A stretch of 64,000 nt of DNA from Anastatus disparis (GCA_017163975.1 JAFFSR010000004.1:4216001-4280000); one strand, 5' to 3'; shown: positions 1 through 9,111, numbered from the stretch's first letter. A program made the numbers and translations. Notes: generated by a model not told the origin, from the letters alone.

Positions 1-845
1 TACGAATTGCTTGTTGAGAAGCATCCATCTCAAAAATTAGTAACTCAAAAAGATTTAGATAACCATCAAAAGATCCTGGAACTGACAAATGCTCATAAAA
101 AACGTTTCAGAAACGATGAAGGAATTCGTTCGCATACTAGTAAAAAGTTCGCCAGCATTATTGCTCCTCTATTCGGTAAAAAAGGAGGTTCGATACCTAG
201 ATATAAAATTGCAAGAAAAAATACCAAGTTTGATTATGTCTACTGGGATGATCCAAACGAGCTACACTGAGAAAAAAACATAGTTGGCTTTACTACGTTA
301 AGACCGATGAGCTTAACCAATGTACTGTTTCTCTCGTTTACTACGGTAACATAGTAAATACAACTAGATTCTCTGGTCGGCATTCAGTAGCACATGATGA
401 ATAGATCTTAACCTCAAAATCTATATAATAAATTATACTATTAATTTGCATATTGTTATAATCTACAAACGAAAGTAGATGAAATAAGAATATTTAATTA
501 TAATAAAAGCCTAGAAGACTCAAAACGAGACTTTAAAGTCTTAAAACTTCGGTTAGTATATCTTGAAAAAAGTAAATAAAATACTTATAAAGACCGTAGA
601 AATTCCTAATACGTTCAATCTAGCAAATGCTACTAATATAAACGGTTAATTTGACTATACATTGAATACTAGAGTAACATGGTTATCGTTACTAGAGAAC
701 GCAATAAAGCCAACTATGTTTTTTTCTCAGTGTAGTTGATCGACTACGTTTATTGGTCGCTGAAAAAGCAGCTGGTAATCCTAGTCATACTAACGAGATT
801 CATTCCATCATCGAAGAGTTACGAGAAGCTGGCTATATATATTAA
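1..845 (+). pseudogene. Polinton conserved small protein, 5'-truncated by the window and split by a TIR element
   Basis: An open frame enters from the left edge and runs to the TA at 263-264. The same protein resumes at 735 and stops at 845. The first part is basic (KKRFRNDEGIRSHTSKKF) and ends YVYWDDPNEL. The second part carries NEIHSIIEELREAGYI. I recognise these two blocks as the C-terminal part of a small protein that recurs in insect and cnidarian Maverick/Polinton elements; its role is unknown to me. If the 468-bp insert and one TA are removed, the reading frame continues across the junction, so the insertion alone broke this copy. With the insert present, translation stops a few codons inside it. 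The upstream start is outside the window. It lies just before the 877 gene, on the same strand. Confidence 0.7.
265..732. mobile_element. 468-bp non-autonomous TIR element (Tc1/mariner-like MITE)
   Basis: The ends are perfect 28-bp inverted repeats that start CACTGAGAAAAAAACATAGT, with further imperfect matching inward. A TA dinucleotide flanks each side (263-264 and 733-734), which is the target duplication of the Tc1/mariner superfamily. The interior is AT-rich and has no usable ORF, so it must have been mobilised in trans. It lies inside a Polinton coding frame, which resumes exactly after the second TA. That fixes both boundaries to the base and shows the Polinton was already resident when this element landed. 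Confidence 0.9.
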
Positions 846-876
846 GCTGCAAGTTAAAACTCGTTACAGTATCAAA

Positions 877-1182
877 ATGAGCGTCGATGTATTCGGACGT
901 AATCTTAAACGAAGCGAGGGTAATCGAGGACCTCCCGGAATTGGCTATAAATTGACAAAAGATGGACATTTCGATGTAGAAAATAAGAGGTTATGCAATG
1001 TTGCCACTCCTCAGCAATCGAATGATGCCATTAATTTTAATACACTGCAAGGTTTGATTACATCTGAAGTCCAGAGTATATACATAGTCACTGCTAGATT
1101 AAGAGATGATCTTAGCACACCAGAATTAGAACTGCAAAAGTTAAAGGATGAGTATGATGAGAAGATAAAAAAATTAATGTAA
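877..1182 (+). CDS. Polinton conserved SVDVFGR-family protein, likely minor structural; frame shifts near 1158
   Basis: The ATG at 877 gives MSVDVFGRNLK, then RGPPGIGYKLT, then NKRLCNVATP. This pattern recurs in Maverick/adintovirus-like elements of insects and Hydra. Its role is not established; a virion-associated function is my inference. The frame stops at 1182, but a second frame continues the coiled-coil-like C-terminus to a stop at 1266-1268. The switch falls at the run of seven A's at 1154-1160. In the upstream frame this reads A AAA AAA, a classic -1 slippery heptamer, and the continuation is in the -1 frame. It could therefore be a homopolymer indel in a decaying copy or programmed frameshifting. 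The integrase ORF starts 20 bp after the extended stop. Confidence 0.65.
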   Translation: MSVDVFGRNLKRSEGNRGPPGIGYKLTKDGHFDVENKRLCNVATPQQSNDAINFNTLQGLITSEVQSIYIVTARLRDDLSTPELELQKLKDEYDEKIKKLM

Positions 1183-1287
1183 ACATTGAAAATCTATACG
1201 AGTTAATTAAAAATTGGATGCAAGATGTTAAAATTAAATCAAATAGTATAAAAGCCAATTTTCTGTAATTAAGCAATCATTAACTGC

Positions 1288-2208
1288 ATGACCATGGAAC
1301 ACCAAAGAGTTGTAGAAGAGCTTCATAAACCTGCCAGACGTCGCTATCCCCGTCGAACATTTGATGTGCGAGGTTTAGATGAAACTTTGCAAGCTGATCT
1401 TGTAGAGATGCAACCTTATTCTCGAGATAACAAAGGCTACAAATACATGCTTACAGTTATAGATATTTTTTCCAAATACGCATGGGCCGTTCCTGTGAAA
1501 CAAAAAACCGGAGCAGAAGTCTCTGCTGCGATGAAATCTATATTACGTCAAGGACGAGTTCCAAAAAATTTACAAACAGATAAAGGTAAAGAGTTTTATA
1601 ATACTAATTTTAAAAATCTTATGCAACAATACAAGATTAACTTATACTCAACGTATAGTAATCTCAAAGCATCTATTTGCGAACGCTTCAATCGTACTCT
1701 CAAACACAAAATGTGGATGAAGTTCAGCTTACGTGGTAGCTATAAATGGATCGATATTTTACCTGATCTGATAAAATCTTACACCAATACAAAACATCGA
1801 ACGATTGGTGCTGAACCAAAAGATGTTACACTTGCAAATGCATCTCAGTTTCGCGCACGATTTGATCAAAAAGATGTGAGAAAAAAAGAAAAATTCAAGG
1901 TTGGTGATAAAGTACGAGTAAGCAAGTTGAAACAAGTATTCGAAAAAGGATACACACCTAATTGGTCTGCTGAAATATTCACGATTGAACAAGTTAAAGC
2001 AACGCAGCCGACAACGTACCGTCTTAAAGACTATCAAGATCAATCAATCGCTGGTGGCTTCTACGAAGAAGAACTTCAGAAAGTCAAGTATCCAGAAGTT
2101 TATCTTGTAGAAAAAGTTCTAAAGAGACGTGGGAATCAAGTATACGTAAAGTGTCTTGACTTTGATAGTACTCATAATAGTTGGATCGACAAAACATCAG
2201 TCCAATAA
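1288..2208 (+). CDS. Polinton retroviral-type integrase (rve) with chromodomain-like tail
   Basis: The protein is 306 aa and intact. It should catalyse strand transfer of the linear element ends into host DNA. The core has QADLVEM (D about 37), LQTDKGKEFY (D about 98) and KASICERFNRTLKH (E about 132), which form a DDE triad. KMWMKFSLRGSYKWID and TKHRTIG follow, typical of the Polinton clade. An SH3-like block KFKVGDKVRVSK (about 205-216) comes next. The C-terminus (about 270-305, VEKVLKRRGNQVYVKCL and SWID) resembles a chromodomain, which may guide chromatin targeting. The ATG at 1288 is chosen because LHKPARRRYPRR, the family's usual N-terminal block, follows it. The IAP gene starts 7 bp after the stop. 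The ORF stays open although the polymerase and other element genes are broken. Confidence 0.92.
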   Translation: MTMEHQRVVEELHKPARRRYPRRTFDVRGLDETLQADLVEMQPYSRDNKGYKYMLTVIDIFSKYAWAVPVKQKTGAEVSAAMKSILRQGRVPKNLQTDKGKEFYNTNFKNLMQQYKINLYSTYSNLKASICERFNRTLKHKMWMKFSLRGSYKWIDILPDLIKSYTNTKHRTIGAEPKDVTLANASQFRARFDQKDVRKKEKFKVGDKVRVSKLKQVFEKGYTPNWSAEIFTIEQVKATQPTTYRLKDYQDQSIAGGFYEEELQKVKYPEVYLVEKVLKRRGNQVYVKCLDFDSTHNSWIDKTSVQ

Positions 2209-2214
2209 GTACTC

Positions 2215-2613
2215 ATGTATCATATGGAGCAAAGTCGTCTTGACAGTTTTAAAAACTGGCCTTTGACTTTTTTAAAACCCAAAGATCTGGCCACCGCAGG
2301 ATTTTATTATACAGGTGAAATTGACAAAGTCCGTTGTTTTGAATGCTCTACAGAGATCTGTAGGTGGGAAATTGGTGAGGATCCATTATCAGAACATAAG
2401 AAATGGAATAGTCGCTGCCGTTTCCTTCGAAATATAATTCCTACAGATAATTCTTTACAAAATAAATGTAAAGTTTGCTTCGATAAAGTAATAGAGATAG
2501 CATTTTTACCGTGCGGACATTGTTGCTGTTGTTATCAATGCGCAAGTAAAGTTGAACAATGCGTAATCTGTAGAAGAAAAATTAACTTCAGAGCAAGGGT
2601 ATTCATATCTTAA
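2215..2613 (+). CDS. Inhibitor-of-apoptosis protein (one BIR plus C-terminal RING), element-borne
   Basis: The protein is 132 aa. The N-terminal BIR (about 6-73) starts RLDSFKNWP, continues LATAGFYYTG, and has zinc ligands CFEC followed by EHKKW and RC. The C-terminal RING (about 84-124) has CKVC, then LPCGHCCCC, then CVIC, a C3HC4 arrangement as in cellular and viral IAPs. Proteins with this layout block caspases or ubiquitinate pro-death factors in insects. Here it probably protects cells in which the element replicates (inference). It is a compact one-BIR form, shorter than the two-BIR baculovirus proteins. ATGs at 2215 and 2224 are both possible starts. It follows the integrase by 7 bp, and its 3' end faces the convergent small gene at 2777-3115 across a hairpin. 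The frame is intact. Confidence 0.92.
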   Translation: MYHMEQSRLDSFKNWPLTFLKPKDLATAGFYYTGEIDKVRCFECSTEICRWEIGEDPLSEHKKWNSRCRFLRNIIPTDNSLQNKCKVCFDKVIEIAFLPCGHCCCCYQCASKVEQCVICRRKINFRARVFIS

Positions 2614-2629
2614 GCGCTTCAAACAAAAA

Positions 2630-2776
2630 CATTTTTTTGTTTAGGAAGTGATGGGAGCCCCAACCTTCGCTCCCATCTGTGGGGTACAACCAAGAATCGC
2701 CACTTGTGAACCCCTTACTCCGAAAAGTAAGAAGTACACCCGTGACTCGTATACCTCTCCGTTAACTTCCAAATGC
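2630..2776. repeat. Shared 3'-flank repeat, copy 1, with perfect 9-bp hairpin
   Basis: This block is repeated almost exactly at 3190-3343. It contains the hairpin GATGGGAGC (2650-2658) / GCTCCCATC (2669-2677) with a 10-nt loop. It lies just 3' of the minus-strand gene 2777-3115, and its second copy lies just 3' of the paralogue at 3344-3649, so gene and 3' flank were duplicated together. It also separates this gene from the convergent IAP gene. I see no AATAAA here, so the hairpin may help form the 3' end (inference). Confidence 0.8.
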
Positions 2777-3115
2777 TTAAGCCAAGGAGAACTTGAGACC
2801 TTTTCCTTTATCATCATCTAAATACTTCACAAACAACTTAAAATTTTTAATGGCCCCTTGCAACTCGTAGTAAAACTTCTTATTCTCCTGTAAGGCTCTG
2901 CATGCGCGAGATGGAATGAAAATGCGCCATTCGTGATCTAAAGTTGCCATCAATCTAAACTTATCCTTACATTTAACTGGTCTAAACTCACTCACATAAT
3001 AAGTCTGATCTTTCTTCAAGGGGAATATATTCCCAATGGCACGATGGACGCGTCGACGAGCTGCCTCGTTGAATTTATCAAGATCCATATTTTTCTGATC
3101 AAGACTTCTTCTCAA
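2777..3115 (-). CDS. Small Polinton protein, paralogue A (possible OB-fold DNA-binding)
   Basis: The protein is 112 aa, basic and unrecognised by name. The pattern is KKDQTYYVSEFRPVKCK, then FRLMATLD, WRIFIPSRACRAL and a final FKLFVKYLD. That order (YxVxxxxxVkt, then a beta strand, then FlPsR, then fKYL) resembles short proteins carried in insect Mavericks and fits a small five-strand barrel. A role in single-stranded DNA binding during element replication is an inference only. It shares about the same layout with the neighbour at 3344-3649, including the MDLxxxNExAR start. The upstream ATG at 3115 adds about ten residues; the internal MDLDKFNEAARR start matches the paralogue better. The gene is read toward the IAP gene. 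Confidence 0.6.
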   Translation of the reverse strand: MRRSLDQKNMDLDKFNEAARRRVHRAIGNIFPLKKDQTYYVSEFRPVKCKDKFRLMATLDHEWRIFIPSRACRALQENKKFYYELQGAIKNFKLFVKYLDDDKGKGLKFSLA

Positions 3116-3189
3116 CCGAGACTAATGAAGAAATGGCTTAGGAGTTCTCTTAAATAGCATTTGCATAGATCTTCCCCTCCACAGAGAAA

Positions 3190-3343
3190 ACTTTTTTGTT
3201 TAGGAAGTGATGGGAGCCCCAACCTTCGCTCCCATCTGTGAGGTACAACCAAGAATCGCCACTTGTGAACCCCTTACTCTGAGTAAACTCAAAGTAGGAG
3301 GTGCACCCGTGACTCGTATATCTCTCCGTTAACTTCCATGCGC
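3190..3343. repeat. Shared 3'-flank repeat, copy 2, with hairpin
   Basis: This is the second copy of the 2630-2776 block, with the hairpin at 3209-3217 / 3228-3236 unchanged. Small differences lie around the second, weaker stem near 3278-3295. The stem is preserved while its surroundings drift, which suggests it is functional. Confidence 0.8.
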
Positions 3344-3649
3344 CTAAGCAAAGGAGAACTCGAGATCACTCTTGGTCTCGCCCAAATACTTTACAAACAA
3401 CTTGTAGTGTTGAATGGCATCCAATAACTTATAATGGAAGTTCTCATCCTTCTCTAAGGCTAAGGAAACTCGAGTTGGCAGAAAAATGCGGAATTTACTA
3501 TCTAAATCCGCAACAAAACGGTCACTATACCGTGTTTTAACTGATTTTAGTTCAGTCACCATGTAATATTGGTTTTTCTCCAGCTCAGCTACCTTATTAG
3601 TGGGTAAAAAACCTCCACGAGCAATCTCATTCAATTGAGCAAGATCCAT
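3344..3649 (-). CDS. Small Polinton protein, paralogue B (possible OB-fold DNA-binding)
   Basis: The protein is 101 aa and starts MDLAQLNEIARGG. It then has KNQYYMVTELKSVKTRY, VADLDSKFRIFLPTRVSLAL and YKLFVKYLG. It is a diverged tandem copy of 2777-3115, including the 3' flank. In both copies the FlPtR block and the terminal FKYL-like strand are retained. Its role is unknown; an OB-type nucleic-acid-binding fold is inferred from the motif order, not shown. It sits between the polymerase (3773) and paralogue A on the minus strand. A splice-donor-like AAGGTAAGT is visible on the minus strand near 3715-3723, so a spliced leader is possible. Confidence 0.6.
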   Translation of the reverse strand: MDLAQLNEIARGGFLPTNKVAELEKNQYYMVTELKSVKTRYSDRFVADLDSKFRIFLPTRVSLALEKDENFHYKLLDAIQHYKLFVKYLGETKSDLEFSFA

Positions 3650-3772
3650 CCAAAATGAATAAATATTCTAAGTCCTTTAGAGTATGAAATTTTTTTAAGT
3701 ATAAAAATTTTAACTTACCTTAAATTTTTTTTCTTGATAAAATTTCATAGTCCTTTTTAAATATTCAAATTT

Positions 3773-6700
3773 TTACTGAGTTCTCTGCCTCTTGCTTGGT
3801 GGCTCTTCAGATGAAGGAATGACTTCTTCGGACTCGTTGTCTTCTATAAGTAGTGGTCTCCCTTCTACTTGAGCCACGATCCCCTCTTCTGCTACCCCCT
3901 CTACAGGTATTTGGTAATGCCCCCACGGCAAGGTATCTGTGCTCCCCTCCAGCAGATAACGCTTGTCGTCATTGGAGCTCAGCGCCACCTTTTTCTCCTT
4001 CTCAGTCCGAACGACATGTTGTCTTGATCGAATGTTGCACTGTTGACAAGCTATAGTTTCTTGTTCAAACAGGCAACGACGATAGTCGTCAAACTGGATG
4101 ATGTTCTTTACAACCATGGCTTTAACCCCTTTGGCCTTCTTGATAGGGTTTTCATTCTGGATCTTGACGCAATACATTTTGCTCCTTAAGCCAATGAACT
4201 TTGTCATTATTTTACCGTTGCACTCGTCTTTCATTACACCGATGACTTTATTATTGACGCGAGGCATAGCAAACTGATTGTCTTCGGCATAATCTGACGT
4301 ATCAAACCTCATGATGTCTTCTTTCATCATTTCGTACACGTTCTGACCTCTCACCTCGTATATTAAACTATCGGTATCAGTGTAGAGTAGTTTACACTTG
4401 TTACCGAGTCGTTCCAACACGTATGAATAATGGAAATCATACACACATGTTTTTGAAAGATCCAGAACACTGAGACCCACGTACAACGGCTTCCTGATAC
4501 TGATTTCTGTTCTAGCAAGTTGTATTGCGACGAGATTTTCAGCAAAGATGCTGCGACTATGGAAATTTGGCTTAGCTATCAAAGCTTCAGCTCCGTAGCG
4601 TCTTCCCACTTGTTCACAAGCTTAACATCTACACGCTTGCGCTCGTTTTCCATAGTCTTTCCGTAGACTGCATTGATGAGAAGCTTGAAGAAGAGTTTCT
4701 CGAACTCATTCTTAGCTTGCTTCCTCTTTTCTGTATTTAAGTCTACGTATGATTTGAGCCACGGTTTTTGCTCGAAACATAAGACTCTATGGATTTTTGT
4801 AAACATCAACCCATTATCGAGTGCTTGCTTTAGAGCACGGAAATGAACAATGTATCGCTCTTTTCCATAGAGAGTAGTCATTAATTTCTTCTGTTTCGAA
4901 TCTGGAGCAGTTCGATATTCTGGGCAAAGCGGTAAGTCCTTGTGCGCGTCATGTAGAGACTCAGGGTACTCAAGATCCACCTCTAGAATGTAGCCAATAG
5001 GACTGTCATCATCAACAGTCATAACATTCAATTTTTCGGGCTCTTCCTCCCATTTAAAACCTCCATAAGGTAATGACTGTGTCATGGCCCATCCATAGAG
5101 GTTATTGACGTCAAAGTACATCAAGTACTTTGACTCCTCATCTAGAATCCACTCCTCTCCCGTGTACTCGTTGTTCGCTTTAGCATAGCGATTACAACAT
5201 TGACTCACACCACCTCTGATTCCTTTCTCTACAAACATGAGCATGTCAATGTCTGTGAGGAGTTTAAGCTGTACTCCTGTATGCTTGAGCATAGCATCCC
5301 AGGTGAGACCAGGCGTGGTATAATAATGAGCAGGATCTAGACCGTAGGCTTCGATGCAAGTCGAGCGAAAATTCTCGAATACATCTGCCAAGAGGAGAAC
5401 GTCGGTCTTGAGATAAAGATCTGAGTACTCGCCTAGCGTCTGGATGTTAAATGTATTCCAAACATTCTGCGCATGCTCGTACTCACTATCACTAATTTCA
5501 CGATCCATCAGCTGACTGTAGAAAGCCTCTTTGAATGGGAGATACGCATCTTTTAGCTTGTCGAATTCACTAACGTAATCGTAGGAAAAAACTCCTTTCC
5601 GCTTTAGTAATTCCATTTGCTTGGAATTCTTTTGTAGCGATATTTAACTCACTCAAGTAAGATGCAAGCTTCTCGAGAGAGCAGGCCATAAAGCGGAACG
5701 AATCGATGAACCTGAAGTTGATTTCGCTTCCCTCGATATACTTTACGAATGAGATGTAACGTTCTTTATTTTCTGGTATGAGACTCACTCGTCCTTTAAA
5801 ATCGACAGCTGTTGCAATCTCCTTAACAATGAAGTGCGAGTCATATCCTGTTAGATTGTGAAATACGACGGGAATAAATCTTGAATCTTGATATTTAATA
5901 TTACAAGATTGATGTGCTGCTCCACGAAATCTGAAAAAAAATAAAGTTGAATTTAAAGAATTATAAATTTACATAAGAATAAAGATAAAACTTACCTTCC
6001 AGTGAGATGGCAGTGATCACGAACCTTGACGTCTTTATCTGTGAAAGACTTTCTACAGATATGACAAAAAGTAGCTCTTTCGAATAAAAGATGCTCTCTA
6101 TCTGTGAGGTTTAGAAGCTTGGAATTTCTATATAATTGTTCCAATTTACTTCTGAGTTGATCTAATTCTCCCACAAACCACTGAGCAGGAGTTAAGTCGT
6201 TTTCTTCCATTTGTCTATAGCTTCTATATTCGGAATATGTATCGTTGAAGCTACACTTGATATAGTATCCGATACTGTATGCCTGATGTTCTTGAAAAGC
6301 ACGCACATCATTATCTACTGGTTTTAGGAGACACTCGAAATCGGCGTATATGACGAATGGTACTCTTTCACAATTCTTATGATTTTCGAATTTCAAAATA
6401 TTGTCTTTTTCAGAAGGAAGTTTAACTTTACACTTGTTAACTTTAACACAATCAACTTCGTGTTCTTTTAACTTCGCTTCTGTTCTAAAGAAATGAAGAC
6501 AACGTTCACAAATATAGGTCTTTGCTCTATGATTTGTTAATTGTGAACGCACCAATCTTGATAAATTTTTTATCCAAACGTAGTGATATTTAATTACTAC
6601 GTCAAAATCATCATCATCGATTTCGTCTTCTTCTTCCTCGTCAAAATATTTATTTTGTATTAGAAGAAGATTGACGTGCTTTGCCTTCTTATTCATCGTA

Positions 6701-7427
6701 AGGTGACATGGTGAAACATCAAATTTTTCTCCTACGAAAATTTATTATTATAAATATCTTTACAAAGTTGAAGAAAAAAATTTATTTACTTACCACTCTT
6801 TTTCAGGATGAAAAGATTGATGGATACATCGTTTTGACGCTCAAATTTAGGAATTTGTTTTGGTGTTACAGGGAAGTCGATTCCAGTGAAGTCAAGTTCT
6901 TGTTCATACTGTCTATATTTAGATACGCGTTGTGCATGACGCTCAGCGGGATGTAATCCAGAGAGAACTGCCCATTTAAAACATTGATCATCGGTATTTT
7001 GTACGTTAATACATGCTTTCTTCTTTTCAATCACTTCTGGTAAATCAATGTGAGAACCACCTCGCATCGGATTAAGTTTATTTATATTCACACTTAAACT
7101 TAATATCTGGCGAAGAGACCAACCAGAATCACGTTCTTGAAATTCTACCATCGCAATCTGAATATATTCCATACCATTCAATTGGAACCACTTCTTTATG
7201 TCGTTAGTGTTAAAAATAGAGGTATTCTTTGTATTAAAGTATTTAACCTCAATTATTTCTGTCTCACTCTTCTGTAGAACATATTCGGCTGCGAGTTCGA
7301 GGTTAACAGAGATGGCGTTGTGTAGAGCGAGAGCATCTTTCACTTTTTTCTCGAAAATAGGAAGAGCATCTTCCATGAATGTTTCTAGTCCTAAATGTCC
7401 TGGATTGGTAATCACACCCGACAACAT
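3773..7427 (-). pseudogene. Protein-primed family B DNA polymerase of Polinton type, two introns, two frameshifts
   Basis: The N-terminal exon (7427-6794) has a conserved Polinton block with NTDDQCFKWAVLSGLHP. Exon 2 (6731-5996) has a C2H2-like finger (CERCLHFF), the exonuclease I motif YADFECLL, and an endonuclease-VII-like CHICRKSF / DHCHLTGR pair. Polymerase motif A is DVNNLYGWAM (about 5084-5113), motif B is LINAVYGKTM, and motif C is YTDTDSL (about 4362-4382). Introns at 6732-6793 (62 bp) and 5931-5995 (65 bp) have GT-AG ends, and codon phase is kept across both. Two single-base frameshifts interrupt the 3' half, near 5616 and near 4600, where conserved sequence passes into another frame. 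The copy is therefore probably dead unless these are assembly errors. This enzyme would replicate the element from a terminal protein. Confidence 0.93.
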
Positions 7428-7457
7428 TCGAGAAGCGAAGGCTGATTAAAAATCTTT

Positions 7458-7745
7458 TCATTCTACACTTGGCGTTTGAATATCAGCCTGAAGCTGACCA
7501 CCTTTCTTAACAAACTCTAATAATCTTTCGCGAATGGTTATAAGATGTCTCAGTGACATTTCATTTTTTTGTTTTTCTGCTCGTGTTAACGATGATTCAC
7601 TTAACACAACTTGTAAGTCTTCGATCACTTTATCTACCAACTCTAACCACCTTTTAATGTCCTCACTATCAGCTGCACCACTTGCCGCGTAATGCAAAGA
7701 TTTCCACAAATTCTTCACTGTATTTATAGAGTACTCTGACATCAT
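7458..7745 (-). CDS. Small helical Polinton ORF, unknown
   Basis: The protein is 95 aa, from an ATG pair at 7745. It looks almost wholly alpha-helical, with heptad-like leucines from NTVKNLWKSLHYAAS through LTRAEKQKNEMSLRHLITI to ERLLEFVKKGG. It has no cysteine motif and no signal peptide. I do not recognise it. It lies 30 bp upstream of the polymerase first exon on the same strand, so it may be cotranscribed with it or be a polymerase-linked accessory gene. The length, the intact frame and the position inside a gene cluster argue that it is real. Confidence 0.5.
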   Translation of the reverse strand: MMSEYSINTVKNLWKSLHYAASGAADSEDIKRWLELVDKVIEDLQVVLSESSLTRAEKQKNEMSLRHLITIRERLLEFVKKGGQLQADIQTPSVE

Positions 7746-8177
7746 GAACTCAGTTTTTTTTTTATAATTAACTAAAAATTCACTTTATTGTTCACTATAA
7801 AATCTTCAAAGTCCACTTTAAATATTTCCAAGTCCACTTTCACTTAAATTTTCTGAGTCCACTTTTACTTTTTTTTCCTAAGTCCACTTTTACTTTTAAT
7901 TTTTCTAAGTCCACTTTTAATTTTCACTTTATAATTTCCACTTGTAAATTTTAATGTTACTTGATGATGCTTGACGAATAATGATCCATCCGCGAGTCTG
8001 CAGCTGCTTATATGCACTCTTAGTTGAGCGTGGAAGGTGGCTGAGTGGAAGTAGCGAGGTAGGGGAAATCAGAGCTACGTAGTGGGGGGGGGTGAAGTGT
8101 CGTGATTCGTTCATCGGAGATATTAGTTCTAGTATAAAAGCGTGAACGATATTATAAAAGTATCATTCATTACCGAG
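7746..8177. repeat. Polinton intergenic region with AGTCCACTTTT repeats
   Basis: This is a divergent gap between the 7745 and 8178 genes. From about 7808 to 7930 the element AAGTCCACTTT(TA) recurs about six times at irregular 18-30 bp spacing, separated by A/T runs. Related AGTCCTTT words occur at 3679, 3750, 10552 and 10643. Such repeats between divergent promoters could bind an element-encoded factor (inference). A G8 run lies at 8083-8090. I see no convincing coding frame. Confidence 0.6.
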
Positions 8178-8832
8178 ATGGAGATCGTACTGGACATCCA
8201 AGGCTTCATAAGGTCTTTGAATAAATTTGTATTCAAAGAAGTTGCTATAATTACTCTCGAAGATGATTCGGTACCAATGGTCTTTAATTTCCAATCACCA
8301 TATCTTTGGAAAAATCTTTTAAGCGAATACAAAAGTGTTAACAAATGGTTGGAAAAATATTGGCATGGTATACCGTGGAATTCTGGAGACATTCCTTACG
8401 AAAGACTTACAGATACTTTGAAAGAATATTGTAAAGATGCGACGAGAATTTGGGTGAAAGGAGAAGAGAAGAGAAAATGGGTAGCCGAAATATTACGTGA
8501 CAAGTAAGTAAATTATTTAAAACTAAAAATATTTTTTACTAATAAATTGTTTTTTCAGATTAATCTGTAATATTGAGCATAGTGGCTGTCCATCTTTCTC
8601 AACACTAGCAGAGAATGATGAAACTCCGACATGCGCCATCCATCAGTGTTCAAACCCCGCTTGTCCATTTAAGAATGTTCAAATGCTGAAAAAATGGCTT
8701 CTCGGGAGTGGAAAAGGTGTTGATGAAGTAGATGGTAACTGTAGTTTTACCTCGTTCAATTCTTTGATGGTATCAGAAGAAGAAAAAGAATGTCCATGTA
8801 ATAAAGATTTATTACATTCTATGTATACTTGA
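8178..8832 (+). CDS. Two-exon Polinton-associated protein with C-terminal Cys/His cluster
   Basis: Exon 1 is 8178-8503 and exon 2 is 8559-8832, joined across a 55-bp GT-AG intron with phase kept, giving 199 aa. The N-terminus (MEIVLDIQGF, then FKEVAIITL) looks like a beta-alpha nuclease-type core. It continues WLEKYWHGIPWNSGDIPY and then IWVKGEEKRKWV. The C-terminal part has cysteines and histidines spaced IEHSGCPSF, then CAIHQCSNPACPF, which could bind zinc. I know this pattern as a recurrent uncharacterised family in insect genomes, often near viral or Maverick genes. A DEDD-type nuclease is possible but unproven. The ATG at 8178 is chosen because the conserved block begins there. Hairpins at 8869-8900 and 8924-8944 lie downstream. 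Confidence 0.65.
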
Positions 8833-8868
8833 AAAAAAATAATTCTTAAATGGAGAGATCATAAGTTT

Positions 8869-8944
8869 ATGATAAATTTATTGATACAATAATTTATCAT
8901 GAACGGGTAGGATCTCACAGGTAAAGAGCGAAGAAGGGGCTCTT
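8869..8944. terminator. Two hairpins after the 8178-8832 gene
   Basis: The first hairpin pairs ATGATAAATT with AATTTATCAT, starting about 37 bp past the stop. The second pairs AAGAGC with GCTCTT around a purine loop at about 8924-8944. Both lie where a 3' end would form, and no AATAAA is seen near them. Similar hairpins follow the other element genes. Confidence 0.4.
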
Positions 8945-9078
8945 ACCACACTAAAAGAAAAAAAAAAAAAATATTTTTAAAATTTAATAAATAAATTATT
9001 TTAAAAATTATTACTTTAAAAGTAAGTTCAAAGAGAACATACTTCTAAAACAGTTCACTCCACGTTCAAATAATTGAT

Positions 9079-9094
9079 GGCCCTGAGAAGGGCC
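9079..9094 (-). terminator. Histone-type mRNA 3' stem-loop (cassette 1)
   Basis: On the minus strand this reads GGCCCTTCTCAGGGCC: a 6-bp stem GGCCCT/AGGGCC with the 4-nt loop TCTC. It fits the metazoan histone stem-loop consensus GGYYYT-THTH-ARRRCC. It follows the stop of the minus-strand ORF 9112-9492 by 17 bp. Twelve bases further on comes AACGTGGAGTGAACTG, the shared downstream motif. Confidence 0.8.
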
Positions 9095-9111
9095 GATTGT
9101 ATAAAAAATTT

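Noticed and set aside
4579..5788. Possible introns instead of frameshifts in the polymerase
   Set aside because: Conserved residues continue directly across the joints with single-base phase changes and no GT-AG pair, so indels fit better.
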